Shown: piece after piece, positions 46,178 through 55,086 of the stretch
Layout of the letters: each line of letters opens with the position of its first letter
How positions within the stretch are numbered: the first letter of the stretch is position 1
From: Roseovarius nubinhibens ISM
GTDB taxonomy: Bacteria; Pseudomonadota; Alphaproteobacteria; Rhodobacterales; Rhodobacteraceae
Assembly (NCBI RefSeq): GCF_000152625.1
Contig: NZ_CH724156.1
Location: 3,216,602-3,280,601 of the forward strand
Direction: 5' to 3'
Length of the DNA stretch: 64,000 bases
Program-made: the position numbers and the translations under genes
Notes under the pieces: model-generated
Told to the model about the DNA's origin: nothing
Databases searched by the model: none
The model's input: only the letters and a program-made list of their open reading frames with translations

Positions 46178-46959
46178 GCATGATCGCACAGTTCCTCGCC
46201 AGCATCGGCGCCACCGTTCTGGGCTTTCTCGCCACCATCGGCCGGGTCACGATCTTTGCCGGCAACACCGTGTCGCATCTGATCCGCCCGCCCTTCTACG
46301 GGCGCGAATTCGGCGCGGCGCTGATCCAGATCGGCTGGCTCTCGCTGCCCGTGGTCGGCATGACCGCGCTCTTCACCGGCGGCGCGCTGGCGCTGCAGAT
46401 CTATGCCGGCGGCGCCCGGTTCAACGCTGAAACCGTGGTGCCCTCGATCGTCGCCATCGGCCTCACCCGCGAGTTGGGCCCAGTGCTCGGCGGTCTCATG
46501 GTCGCCGCCCGCGTGGCAAGCTCGATCGCCGCCGAGATCGGCACCATGAAAGTCACCGAACAGATCGACGCGCTCACCACGCTCTCGACCAACCCGATGA
46601 AATACCTGACCCTGCCGCGCGTTCTCGCCGCCACGCTCGCCGTGCCGGTGCTGGTCGGCGTCGGCGATGTGCTCGGCATCATGGGCGGCTTTCTCGTCGG
46701 CGTCGGACGGCTCGATTTCGGCGCCGCCACCTATCTGCACAACACGCTCGACTTCCTGACCCTCTGGGACGTGACCTCGGGCCTGATCAAAGGCGCGGTT
46801 TTCGGCTTTCTCGTCGCCCTCATGGGCTGCTATTTCGGCATGAACTCCGGCCGCGGCGCCCAGGGCGTCGGCCGAGCCACCAAATCCGCCGTGGTCGCTG
46901 CCTCGGTGCTGATCCTCGCCTCCAATTACCTCCTGACAGAGCTGTTTTTCTCCGCATGA
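46174..46959 (+). CDS. mlaE: MlaE-type ABC transporter permease
   Basis: Inner-membrane subunit of a phospholipid (or toluene-tolerance type) ABC transporter. 261 residues with five to six membrane helices. [31 protein letters not shown] (in parts) and the [10 protein letters not shown] coupling helix are family marks. Starts inside the alr stop and ends inside the ATPase start. No MCE-domain (MlaD) gene follows, which is unusual since MlaD normally completes the complex. Confidence 0.92.
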   Translation: MSMIAQFLASIGATVLGFLATIGRVTIFAGNTVSHLIRPPFYGREFGAALIQIGWLSLPVVGMTALFTGGALALQIYAGGARFNAETVVPSIVAIGLTRELGPVLGGLMVAARVASSIAAEIGTMKVTEQIDALTTLSTNPMKYLTLPRVLAATLAVPVLVGVGDVLGIMGGFLVGVGRLDFGAATYLHNTLDFLTLWDVTSGLIKGAVFGFLVALMGCYFGMNSGRGAQGVGRATKSAVVAASVLILASNYLLTELFFSA

Positions 46960-47702
46960 TCGAGCTTCGCGACGTCCATAAATCCTTCGGCCCCATCGAT
47001 GTGCTCCGGGGCGTCAACCTGTCGATCCCGACCGGCAGCTCGATGGTGATCATCGGCGGCTCGGGCACCGGCAAATCGGTCACGCTGAAATGCGTGCTGG
47101 GCCTCGTGACCCCGGATCGCGGCAGCATCACCCTCGACGGCCAGGACGTGACCCGCGGCGACCGCGACGCCTTTCTCGCGCGCTTTGGCATGCTCTTTCA
47201 GGGCGGCGCGCTCTTCGACTCACTCCCGGTCTGGCAAAACGTCGCCTTTCGCCTGCTGCGCGGCGCGCTCAAACGCCCCAAGGACGAGGCCCGCGCCATC
47301 GCCATCGAGAAACTGCGCCGCGTCGGGCTCAAACCCGAGGTTGCCGATAAATTCCCCGCCGAGCTTTCGGGCGGCATGCAAAAACGCGTGAGCCTCGCCC
47401 GCGCCATCGCCGCCGAGCCCGAGATCATCTTCTTCGACGAACCCACCACCGGGCTCGATCCGATCATGTCCGGCGTCATCAACGACCTGATCCGCGAGAT
47501 CGTGGTCGAGATGGGCGCCACCGCCATGACCATCACCCATGACATGAGCTCGGTGCGCGCCATCGCCGACAATGTGGCGATGCTGCATGACGGGGTGATC
47601 CAATGGTCCGGCCCCGTGGCCGATCTCGACCAATCGGGCGATCCCTATGTCGATCAGTTCATCTCGGGCCGCGCCGACGGCCCCATCGAGGCGGTGCGCT
47701 AA
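46956..47702 (+). CDS. mlaF: MlaF-type ABC transporter ATPase
   Basis: 248-residue ATPase partner of the MlaE permease. Walker A (GGSGTGKSV), signature (LSGGMQKR), Walker B (IIFFDEPTTGLDP), switch His (THDMSS). GSSMVIIGGSGTGKS and the SGGMQKRV signature are typical of the MlaF/Ttg2A family. Overlaps the permease by four bases. A reversed dispersed repeat lies directly after its stop. Confidence 0.93.
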   Translation: MIELRDVHKSFGPIDVLRGVNLSIPTGSSMVIIGGSGTGKSVTLKCVLGLVTPDRGSITLDGQDVTRGDRDAFLARFGMLFQGGALFDSLPVWQNVAFRLLRGALKRPKDEARAIAIEKLRRVGLKPEVADKFPAELSGGMQKRVSLARAIAAEPEIIFFDEPTTGLDPIMSGVINDLIREIVVEMGATAMTITHDMSSVRAIADNVAMLHDGVIQWSGPVADLDQSGDPYVDQFISGRADGPIEAVR

Positions 47703-47705
47703 CCC

Positions 47706-47727
47706 CTCTTTCTGGTGCCAAATACCC
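47706..47727 (-). repeat. Dispersed 3'-end repeat, copy 3 (reversed)
   Basis: On the minus strand reads GGGTATTTGGCACCAGAAAG plus AG. It begins four bases after the mlaF stop. Confidence 0.75.
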
Positions 47728-47898
47728 GCCTGCGCCACGCCCGCCCCAAGGGGCAAAATCGCGGCCTGAGACACGACCGACGCCACACCGCCGCGATACC
47801 GACGTGACGCCGAGCCCGGATTTTTCCCCCAATCCAAGCACTTGATCGGCGCGCCCTCCCCGCTTAGCTTGGATAGTGACAACGGGGGAACCGGCTTC

Positions 47899-48333
47899 AT
47901 GCTCCGCTTCGCTAACCTGAGCCTCTTGCTCCTCTTCCCCCTCTCGTGGTTCGCGCCCCTGATGCGCGCGGGCCTCCTGCCGATCTTCGGGCTGAGCGAG
48001 ATTTCGGTGATCTCGGGCCTGCAATCGCTGTGGACGACGGATGTGTTTCTGGCGCTGATGGTGACCTTCTTCGCCCTCGTCGCGCCCTATCTCAAGACCA
48101 TCGGGCTGGCCCTTATCCACTTCGGCCTGATGCGCCGCAAACTGTTGCCCTATCTGCAGATCATGGGGAAATTGGCGATGGCGGATGTGTTCTTGATCGC
48201 GGTCTACATCACCCTGGTCAAGGGGCTGGGGATGGGCCGGATCGAAACCGCCTGGGGCCTGTATTTATTCACCTTCTGCATCCTCGCCTCGCTGGCGATA
48301 GGGTTGCTGACGGCGAAACGAACTGTTTCGTGA
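47899..48333 (+). CDS. Paraquat-inducible protein A (single PqiA domain)
   Basis: 144 residues starting MLRFANLSLLLLFPLSWFAP with about four membrane helices; TDVFLALMVTFFALVAPYLK and MGKLAMADVFLIAVYI match one PqiA repeat. E. coli PqiA has two such repeats and acts with MCE proteins in lipid transport. Here it follows mlaEF by about 200 bp without an MCE gene. A full-length single-domain form rather than a truncation, because both ends are natural. Confidence 0.82.
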   Translation: MLRFANLSLLLLFPLSWFAPLMRAGLLPIFGLSEISVISGLQSLWTTDVFLALMVTFFALVAPYLKTIGLALIHFGLMRRKLLPYLQIMGKLAMADVFLIAVYITLVKGLGMGRIETAWGLYLFTFCILASLAIGLLTAKRTVS

Positions 48334-48419
48334 TGCCCGGATTTCGCCTTTTTTCTTAGAATAATCGCAAACCAGGACTACACTTACTCCACACGCTTAA
48401 GTCGAAGGGGGAAGCGACC

Positions 48420-49193
48420 ATGGGCGAGTATGCCAAAACCACCACCGGGGTGATCTTCACCCTGTCACAATATGTCTCCGGAACAATCCTTGCGGCCACG
48501 GCCTTTGGGTTGCTCCTCGTCACCGGGCTGAGCGCCGCAGGCGTCCTGCCCTGGCTCGATCTATCACTTGCGTTTGGGGCGCAGCCGATAGAGCAGGCCG
48601 GGATCTGGGTGCAGTCGGGGGTCACTGTCTTTGCCGTGATGCTCTTGTTTTACCTGCCCTCGCATTTCCGCGTGGCGCGGCTCGAAACCTCGCATCGTCA
48701 GTTTCAGCTGAGCATGGAAGACGTGGCCCGGGCCTATGCGCGGGTTCATGCAGAGGATCGCAAGGGCGCGTTTCGCATGTCGGCAGAGTTCGACGCGGTG
48801 CGCGAACGGCTGGTCTTTCTGCGCGACCATCCCGAGCTCGGCTCGCTCGAGCCCGAAGTGCTCGAGGTGGCGGCCCAGATGAGCCGGGTGAGCCAGGAAC
48901 TGGCCTCGACCTATTCCGACCGCAACGTGGCGCGAGCGCGCGAGTTTCTGCGCCAGCGGCAGGATGAGGTCGAAGAGCTCGAACAGCGCATCGTCATGGC
49001 CAAGCAGATCAACTCCGAGCTGCGCCGCTGGACACAGGAAGTCGAGTTGGAGGAGAGCATGGCCGAAAGCCAGCTCCGCCGCCTGCGCGACGACCTGCGC
49101 GAGATCCTGCCCGAGCTCGACGGTCTCGATGTGGAACCCGGCCCGACGCACAGCCGCGTCATCGGCCTGCCGCATCGCGCCGCCGCCGAGTAA
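48420..49193 (+). CDS. Membrane protein with cytoplasmic coiled coil, unknown function
   Basis: 257 residues. Two membrane helices (about 14-42 and 62-80), then a charged helical region (about 85-235) with heptad-like runs such as RQRQDEVEELEQRIVMAKQ. ESMAESQLRRLRDDLREILPEL continues the coiled coil. No enzymatic motif. It is sometimes annotated as DNA repair protein in relatives, which the sequence does not show. Lies between the pqiA-like gene and radA. Confidence 0.7.
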   Translation: MGEYAKTTTGVIFTLSQYVSGTILAATAFGLLLVTGLSAAGVLPWLDLSLAFGAQPIEQAGIWVQSGVTVFAVMLLFYLPSHFRVARLETSHRQFQLSMEDVARAYARVHAEDRKGAFRMSAEFDAVRERLVFLRDHPELGSLEPEVLEVAAQMSRVSQELASTYSDRNVARAREFLRQRQDEVEELEQRIVMAKQINSELRRWTQEVELEESMAESQLRRLRDDLREILPELDGLDVEPGPTHSRVIGLPHRAAAE

Positions 49194-49308
49194 CGGCACC
49201 GCGCCCCGGCACGGGAGACGCCTACGCTAAATCACCCGGCCTGCCGCAACCGGCGGGCCCGGGCCAAGAAAGCCTTTACCCCGCCGCGCCGCTGGGGCAA
49301 GAGAAGAC

Positions 49309-50673
49309 ATGGCCAAGACCACCAGTTTCTCTTGCAATGCCTGCGGCGCGGTTCACTCGAAATGGTCGGGCCGTTGCGACGCCTGTGGCGAATGGAATTC
49401 CATCGTCGAGGATGCCGGCATCTCCACCGGCCCGGCCAAGGCAAGCCTCGGAAACGCCAAGGGAAAACGCGTCCCCCTCACCAATCTGACCACCGAAGAG
49501 GCACCGCCGCAACGCACCATGTCCGGCCTCGCGGAACTTGACCGCGTGCTGGGCGGCGGGCTGGTCGAGGCCTCGGCGCTTTTGGTCGGCGGCGATCCCG
49601 GCATTGGCAAATCGACGCTGCTCTTGCAGGCCGCCGCCGCCTTCGCCCGCAAGGGGCTCAAGACGATCTATGTCTCCGGCGAAGAGGCCAGCGCCCAGGT
49701 GCGGCTGCGCGCCGAACGGCTCGGGCTCTCCGACGCGCCGGTGCAGCTCGCGGCCGAGACCAATCTGCGCGACATCCTGACCACGATCGAGGCCGAACGC
49801 CCGCGCCTCGTCATCATCGACTCGATCCAGACCATGTGGTCCGACAGCGTCGGCTCCGCCCCCGGCTCGGTGAGCCAGGTCCGCGCCGCCGCCCATGAGC
49901 TCACCAGCTTTGCCAAACGCGCCGGGGTCTCGATCATCCTCGTCGGCCATGTCACCAAGGACGGCCAGATCGCCGGCCCCCGCGTCGTCGAACATATGGT
50001 CGACACCGTGCTCTATTTCGAGGGCGAGCGCGGCCATCAGTTCCGCATCCTGCGCGCCGTCAAGAACCGCTTTGGCCCGGCCGATGAGATCGGCGTCTTC
50101 GAGATGACCGGCGGCGGGCTCTCCGAGGTGCTCAACCCCTCCGCCCTCTTCCTGTCCGAACGCGGCACGCCGAGCGCCGGCAGCGTCGTCTTCTCCGGCA
50201 TCGAAGGCACCCGCCCGGTGCTCGTGGAGCTGCAAGCCCTCGTCGCCCCCTCCCCCCATTCCCAGCCGCGCCGCGCCGTGGTCGGCTGGGACGGCGCGCG
50301 GCTGGCGATGATTCTCGCCGTGCTCGAGGCCCGCTGCGGCATCCCCTTCACCGGGCTCGACGTCTATCTCAACGTGGCGGGCGGCATGAAAATTTCGGAA
50401 CCAGCCGCCGATCTGGCTGTTGCTGCAGCGCTACTCTCGGCCCGCGAAGACACGGCGCTTCCCGCGGATACGGTTGTTTTCGGTGAAATCAGCCTGTCTG
50501 CTGCGCTCAGACCCGTGGGTCAGAGCGAAAACAGGTTGAAAGAAGCCCAAAAACTTGGTTTCTCCTCCGCAATTCTACCCGCAGGCGGAAAATCCGGCTC
50601 GGGCAATGGTATGAACCTGACACGGGTCTCTGATCTGACCGGGTTTGTGGGTGATATTTTCGGCGCCGGGTAG
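49309..50673 (+). CDS. radA: DNA repair protein RadA
   Basis: RecA-like ATPase that helps branch migration in recombination. 454 residues: N-terminal zinc finger CNACGAVHSKWSGRCDACG, Walker A (GGDPGIGKSTLL), the RadA KNRFG motif (AVKNRFGPADEIG), and a C-terminal Lon-like domain (PSPHSQPRRAVVGWD, LDVYLNVAGGMKI). Start ATG follows AAGAGAAG. The KNRFG signature distinguishes it from RecA. It precedes cvpA. Confidence 0.95.
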   Translation: MAKTTSFSCNACGAVHSKWSGRCDACGEWNSIVEDAGISTGPAKASLGNAKGKRVPLTNLTTEEAPPQRTMSGLAELDRVLGGGLVEASALLVGGDPGIGKSTLLLQAAAAFARKGLKTIYVSGEEASAQVRLRAERLGLSDAPVQLAAETNLRDILTTIEAERPRLVIIDSIQTMWSDSVGSAPGSVSQVRAAAHELTSFAKRAGVSIILVGHVTKDGQIAGPRVVEHMVDTVLYFEGERGHQFRILRAVKNRFGPADEIGVFEMTGGGLSEVLNPSALFLSERGTPSAGSVVFSGIEGTRPVLVELQALVAPSPHSQPRRAVVGWDGARLAMILAVLEARCGIPFTGLDVYLNVAGGMKISEPAADLAVAAALLSAREDTALPADTVVFGEISLSAALRPVGQSENRLKEAQKLGFSSAILPAGGKSGSGNGMNLTRVSDLTGFVGDIFGAG

Positions 50674-50698
50674 GCGCATCCTAGAACAGAGGCAGGGC

Positions 50699-51280
50699 AT
50701 GGAAGGCTTTACCATCATCGACGGCATCGTGGCGCTTGTGATCGTGCTCTCCGCACTTCTCGCCTATTCCCGTGGCTTCGTGCGCGAGGCCCTGGCCATC
50801 GCCGGCTGGGTCGTGGCGGGCATCCTCGCCTTCATCTTCGCGCCACAGGTCGAACCTCTGGTCAAACAGGTGCCCTTCGTGGGCGAATTCATCGCCGACA
50901 GCTGCGAGCTGAGCATGATCGGCGCCTTTGCCGCCGTCTTTGCCGTGGCGCTCATCGTCGCCTCGCTGATCACCCCGCTGTTTTCCTCGCTGGTGCAACG
51001 CTCGGCGCTGGGCGGGCTCGATCAGGGCGCGGGCTTCCTCTTTGGCGTGGCGCGCGGCATCCTTCTCGTGGCCATCGCCTATTTCGTCTACGAAACCGTC
51101 GCCTCGAGCCAAGAGGTCGCGATGATCGACGACAGCCGCTCGGCCCGCGTCTTTGCCAAGCTCACCGGCAAGATCGAAGACGGCAACCCCGAACAGGCGC
51201 TCGGCTGGGTCACCCAGCAATATGAGCAGCTCATCGGCCAATGCGACGGCGGCGCCGACACCCCCGCCCCGACCGAGTAA
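50699..51280 (+). CDS. cvpA: CvpA family membrane protein
   Basis: 193 residues with four membrane helices; begins MEGFTIIDGIVALVIVLSAL, with GAGGCAGGG upstream. YSRGFVREALAIAGWVVAGI and the GGLDQGAGFLFGVARGIL region are family marks. CvpA was named for colicin V production and often lies upstream of purF, as here (purF follows the next gene). Exact function unclear. Confidence 0.9.
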   Translation: MEGFTIIDGIVALVIVLSALLAYSRGFVREALAIAGWVVAGILAFIFAPQVEPLVKQVPFVGEFIADSCELSMIGAFAAVFAVALIVASLITPLFSSLVQRSALGGLDQGAGFLFGVARGILLVAIAYFVYETVASSQEVAMIDDSRSARVFAKLTGKIEDGNPEQALGWVTQQYEQLIGQCDGGADTPAPTE

Positions 51281-51285
51281 GCGCC

Positions 51286-51732
51286 ATGCAACAGCCGATC
51301 CTGATCGCCTCGCTACTGATGATTGCGGTCGGGTTCGGTGTGACCGTGCAAAGCCCGATCAACGCGGCCCTCGGCCGCGCGATCGCAAGCCCGCTGGCCG
51401 CCGCCACCATCTCTTTCGGCGTGGGCTTCACGGCGCTCCTGCTGGTGACGCTCTTCACCGGTCAGGCCCCGGCGCTGGCCCGGGTCGGCAACGCGCCGCT
51501 CTGGCTCTTGATCGGCGGCTTCTTCGGGGCGCTCTTCGTTTTCGGCTCGCTCTGGACGGTGCCGATCCTCGGCGTGCTCACCATGACCATCATGATCGTC
51601 TTCGGTCAGGTCATCGCCGCCGGGGTGCTTGACGCCATCGGCGCCTTCGGGCTCGAGCCCCGCCCCTTTACCCTGCCGCGCATTCTTGCCGCGCTCTGCC
51701 TCCTGGCAGGGGTTGTATTGTCGCGCTTCTAG
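51286..51732 (+). CDS. YdcZ/DUF606 family transporter of the DMT group
   Basis: 148 residues, five membrane helices. Starts MQQPILIASLLMIAVGFG five bases after the cvpA stop. GVTVQSPINAALGRAIASPLAAA and GGFFGALFVFGS match the DUF606/YdcZ half-size DMT transporters. It sits between cvpA and purF. Substrate unknown. Confidence 0.85.
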   Translation: MQQPILIASLLMIAVGFGVTVQSPINAALGRAIASPLAAATISFGVGFTALLLVTLFTGQAPALARVGNAPLWLLIGGFFGALFVFGSLWTVPILGVLTMTIMIVFGQVIAAGVLDAIGAFGLEPRPFTLPRILAALCLLAGVVLSRF

Positions 51733-51871
51733 GGCCATATGCTGGGCGTGTTCACCACACTCACCAGGAACGATCCTGACAGAGCGCCACTTTCTATGAT
51801 AGTTTCGTGACAGCACGGGCGATCCCGCGTAAAGGGAAGCCCATATCGCGCAACGGATTCGGAGCCGCACC

Positions 51872-53335
51872 TTGTCCCGACAGATGCCACCAGCACACCC
51901 TTTCGACGACGACAAACTGAAGGAGGAGTGTGGCATATACGGCGTCATCGGCGTTGCCGACGCTGCCAACTTTGTCGCCCTCGGCCTGCACGCCCTGCAA
52001 CACCGGGGCCAAGAGGCCGGCGGCATCGTCTGCCACCACCCCGATCACGGGTTCAACAACGCCCGCCGCTTTGGCTATGTGCGGGACAATTTCACCGACC
52101 AGAACCTGATGGCGACCCTGCCCGGGCCGCTGGCCATCGGTCACGTCCGCTACTCCACCGCAGGCGGCAAGGCCCCGGTGATCCGCGACGTCCAGCCCTT
52201 CTTCGGCGAATTTTCCATGGGCGGCGCCGCCGTCGCCCATAACGGCAATATCACCAATGCCGACGCGCTGCGCCGCGAGCTGATCGAGCGCGGCTCGATC
52301 TTTCAGTCCAACTCCGACAGCGAATGCATCATCCACCTGATGGCGCGCAGCCTGCAGAAAACCATCCCCGACCGGATGGAAGACGCGCTGCGCCGGGTCG
52401 AAGGCGCCTTCTCCGTGGTCGCCATGACCCGGACCAAGCTCATCGGCGTCCGCGACCCGCTCGGCGTGCGCCCGCTGGTCCTGGGCCAGATCGGCGACGG
52501 CTGGGTGCTGAGCTCGGAAACCTGCGCCCTCGACATCATCGGCGCGCGCTATGTGCGCGAGGTCGAGCCGGGCGAAATGGTGGTCATCACCGATCAGGGC
52601 GTCGAGAGCCGCCGCCCCTTCCGCAAACAGCCCTCGCGCTTTTGCATCTTCGAACATGTCTATTTCTCGCGCCCCGACAGCATCATCGGCGGCCGCTCGG
52701 TCTATGAGACCCGCCGCCAGATCGGCATCGAGCTGGCCAAGGAAAGCCCCGTCGACGCCGATCTCGTCTGCCCGGTCCCCGACAGCGGCACCCCGGCGGC
52801 CATCGGCTTTAGCCACGAATCGGGCATTCCCTACGCCATGGGGATCATCCGCAACCAATATATGGGCCGGACCTTCATCGAGCCGACCGAGCAGATCCGC
52901 AACATGGGCGTGCGGCTCAAGCTCAACGTCAACCGCGCCCTGATCGAGGGCAAGCGCGTCATCCTCGTCGATGACAGCGTGGTCCGCGGCACCACCTCGC
53001 GCAAGATCAAGGAAATGATCCTCGACGCCGGCGCCAAGGAGGTCCACTTCCGCATCGCCAGCCCGCCGACCGCCTGGCCCTGCTTCTATGGTGTCGACAC
53101 GCCCGAACGCGAAAAGCTTCTGGCCGCCACCATGTCCGAAGAAGAAATGCGCGATCACCTGCAGGTCGACAGCCTGCGCTTCATCTCGCTCGACGGTCTC
53201 TACCGCGCCGTGGGCGAGGCCGAAGGCCGCAACGCCAAATGCCCGCAATATTGCGACGCCTGCTTCTCCGGCGAATACCCGGTCGCCCCCTCCGATCAGA
53301 TCGAAAAGGGCTTCACGCTCAAAGCGGCGGAATGA
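51872..53335 (+). CDS. purF: Amidophosphoribosyltransferase
   Basis: First committed step of purine synthesis: PRPP plus glutamine to phosphoribosylamine. 487 residues with a TTG start at 51872, supported by GGAG seven bases upstream; an ATG at 51884 is the alternative. The N-terminal propeptide is removed to expose the catalytic Cys of EECGIYGVIG. Glutamine domain motifs HVRYSTAGG, NGNITNA; PRPP loop VILVDDSVVRGTTSRKI. A terminator follows. Confidence 0.95.
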   Translation: MSRQMPPAHPFDDDKLKEECGIYGVIGVADAANFVALGLHALQHRGQEAGGIVCHHPDHGFNNARRFGYVRDNFTDQNLMATLPGPLAIGHVRYSTAGGKAPVIRDVQPFFGEFSMGGAAVAHNGNITNADALRRELIERGSIFQSNSDSECIIHLMARSLQKTIPDRMEDALRRVEGAFSVVAMTRTKLIGVRDPLGVRPLVLGQIGDGWVLSSETCALDIIGARYVREVEPGEMVVITDQGVESRRPFRKQPSRFCIFEHVYFSRPDSIIGGRSVYETRRQIGIELAKESPVDADLVCPVPDSGTPAAIGFSHESGIPYAMGIIRNQYMGRTFIEPTEQIRNMGVRLKLNVNRALIEGKRVILVDDSVVRGTTSRKIKEMILDAGAKEVHFRIASPPTAWPCFYGVDTPEREKLLAATMSEEEMRDHLQVDSLRFISLDGLYRAVGEAEGRNAKCPQYCDACFSGEYPVAPSDQIEKGFTLKAAE

Positions 53336-53359
53336 TCCTGCCCTGATGGGCAAACAAAG

Positions 53360-53392
53360 GCGGCTGGGCCCGGAGGCCTGGCCGCTTTTTTT
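53360..53392 (+). terminator. Terminator after purF
   Basis: GCGGC (53360-53364) pairs with GCCGC (53381-53385), with an inner GGCC/GGCC pairing, followed by seven T residues. Confidence 0.7.
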
Positions 53393-54047
53393 ACGCTTTC
53401 CGCGCGAGCCAGACCGTCGCCCCGCCACAGGCCGGGTCGTTTTCCTGATGCGCGATCACTTCGAACCCGGCCCGCTCCAGCCGCGCCCGATACTCGGCCT
53501 TGTCGAGGCTGCCATGATAGAGCGGCTGCCCGGCAAATTCGCCGATCTCTGCCCCCTCCGACGTGCCACTCGTGAACATGAGCGCGGCACCGGGGCGGCA
53601 GAGCGCGCCAAGCCGCGCCAAGAGCGGGCGCTGATCCTCTGGCCTGAGATGAAACAGGCTATGCCAGGCCAGCACCCCGTCGAATTTCCCGAGCTCGGGC
53701 AAGTCCCGCATATCTGCCGTGATCCAGACCTGCTCTGGAAAGGTCAGGCGCGCTGTCTCAATCTGCGCCGCCGCGCCATCGACGCCGGTAATCCGGCAGC
53801 CCCTTTCGATCAGATAGCGGCCGATCGGCTCTCCCGTGCCGCAGCCAAGGTCGAGCAGCTCTGGGCCAGCTTGTCGCGCGATCGCGACAAAGCGATCCAG
53901 CCACCGCTTCTCGATCAGATCGCCAGAGCGCAGCGCCCGCCAGAGGGCGGCATGGTCGTCATAGAGACCCACGACCCTCTCCGAGGCCTGCCGGGCCTGC
54001 GCCGCCCGATCCGTCCCGGCTCTGGCCGCCCCCTTATGTCTGCGCAT
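53391..54047 (-). CDS. SAM-dependent methyltransferase, class I
   Basis: 218 residues. SAM-binding motif I LLDLGCGTGEPIGRYL (about 65-80), the acidic motif II region GVDGAAAQIETA, and FDGVLAWHSLFHL (motif IV). The C-terminal part is typical of small-molecule methyltransferases but the substrate is unknown. It is convergent with purF. Its start lies next to a set of 11-bp-periodic repeats. Confidence 0.85.
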   Translation of the reverse strand: MRRHKGAARAGTDRAAQARQASERVVGLYDDHAALWRALRSGDLIEKRWLDRFVAIARQAGPELLDLGCGTGEPIGRYLIERGCRITGVDGAAAQIETARLTFPEQVWITADMRDLPELGKFDGVLAWHSLFHLRPEDQRPLLARLGALCRPGAALMFTSGTSEGAEIGEFAGQPLYHGSLDKAEYRARLERAGFEVIAHQENDPACGGATVWLARKA

Positions 54048-54049
54048 AT

Positions 54050-54093
54050 TGCACCGTCGCTTTACCGTCGTTTTACCGACAGCTTACCGACCT
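54050..54093. repeat. Four 11-bp-periodic direct repeats before the methyltransferase gene
   Basis: Units start at 54050 (TGCACCGTCGC), 54061 (TTTACCGTCGT), 54072 (TTTACCGACAG) and 54083 (CTTACCGACCT); the core ACCGNC is kept in all and TTACCG in three. An 11-bp period suits binding of OmpR-family regulators as direct repeats, like the Pho boxes here. Reading as TTAC-N7-TTAC it also faintly recalls CtrA sites. Confidence 0.5.
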
Positions 54094-54270
54094 GCCATTT
54101 CGCCGCCAAGCGGCGCTTCTCCGCCGCCCCGATGCCGCGACGCGGCATGATCCTGCCGAGCGGCATTTGCCCCGGTTTACCCCCCTCTCGCAACCGGCTA
54201 CGGAGCGCTCTGACCCACGCTCCGGCACCGCCTGCGACAGGCCCGGACCAAACAGCTAAGGACGAGACAG

Positions 54271-54534
54271 ATGGCAGAGGGGACACCGACCCCACGCAAG
54301 GTCACCGCCGCCGCGACCCAGCAAGACGCATTGCCGATGCGCGGCATGGTGCTCTTGGGGACCTTCATGAATGACAAGGCCCCCGAGGCCCTGATCCGCG
54401 ACCCCCACGGCCGCATCGAAAAGATCGGCCTCGGCGACAAGGTCGGCCGTCAGCAGGTCGTGGCGATCAACCCCGGCCTCGTGGTGCTCATGCGCAATGG
54501 CGCGACCGAGCGCCTGACCATGCCCCGCGGCTAA
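54271..54534 (+). CDS. Small GspC/PilP-like domain protein
   Basis: 87 residues, no signal peptide. The core (GMVLLGTFMND, LIRDPHGRIEKIGLGDKVG, VVAINPGLVVLMRNG, RLTMPRG) has the spacing of the homology region of GspC and PilP pilus/secretion proteins, which normally sits in the periplasm; here no export signal is visible, so the role is unclear. Divergent from the methyltransferase. No pilus or secretion genes adjoin it. Confidence 0.7.
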   Translation: MAEGTPTPRKVTAAATQQDALPMRGMVLLGTFMNDKAPEALIRDPHGRIEKIGLGDKVGRQQVVAINPGLVVLMRNGATERLTMPRG

Positions 54535-54573
54535 GCGCTTGACGGGCGGTCCCGCAATGCGGATTGTGCGCCG

Positions 54574-55017
54574 ATGACTGACGCACCGATCCGCTACCGC
54601 CCGCATCATTTCCTTTGTTCTCTGGGGTTTCAGGGCAAGGGCTATTCCGACGAGTTCACCGCCAATATGGCCTCCATCGTCCTCGGCCGCCTGCGCGCGC
54701 CGGGCGGCGATGACACGCCCATCCAAGTGGTCGGCGCCACCGATGACATCTGCGCGCCCTGCCCCAAACGGCGCGGCACGCTCTGCGAAAGCCAGGACAG
54801 CATCAGCCGTCTCGACACCCGCCACGCCCGCGCGCTGGGCCTCTTTGCGGGCACCGAACTCACCTGGGGCGAGGCCAAGCGCCGCATCGTCAAACGGGTG
54901 CCCCCCGGCAGTCTCTCGACGCTCTGTCAGGGCTGTCGCTGGCTCGAATTTGGCCTCTGCGACAGCGCGCTGAACGCCCTGCATGACGAGGCGAGGCTCA
55001 CCTCCGAAGAGGGCTAA
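54574..55017 (+). CDS. DUF1284 domain protein
   Basis: 147 residues. IRYRPHHFLCSLGFQGKGYS is the DUF1284 N-terminal signature. Four Cys in DDICAPCPKRRGTLCES plus TLCQGCRWLEFGLCD suggest a metal or iron-sulfur site. Function unknown. It follows the GspC/PilP-like gene by about 40 bp on the same strand. Confidence 0.85.
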   Translation: MTDAPIRYRPHHFLCSLGFQGKGYSDEFTANMASIVLGRLRAPGGDDTPIQVVGATDDICAPCPKRRGTLCESQDSISRLDTRHARALGLFAGTELTWGEAKRRIVKRVPPGSLSTLCQGCRWLEFGLCDSALNALHDEARLTSEEG

Positions 55018-55037
55018 CCAATTGCCCCCAAACGCAA

Positions 55038-55061
55038 AACGCCGCCCCAAAGGGCGGCGTT
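55038..55061 (-). terminator. Terminator after bioY
   Basis: AACGCCGCCC (55038-55047), loop CAAA, GGGCGGCGTT (55052-55061); the T-rich side follows on the minus strand. Confidence 0.7.
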
Positions 55062-55086
55062 CGCATATATTGATGTAACGCGAGGC

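Noticed and set aside
51794..53428. Long minus-strand frame opposite purF
   Set aside because: Mirror of purF codons; no domain and no ribosome site.
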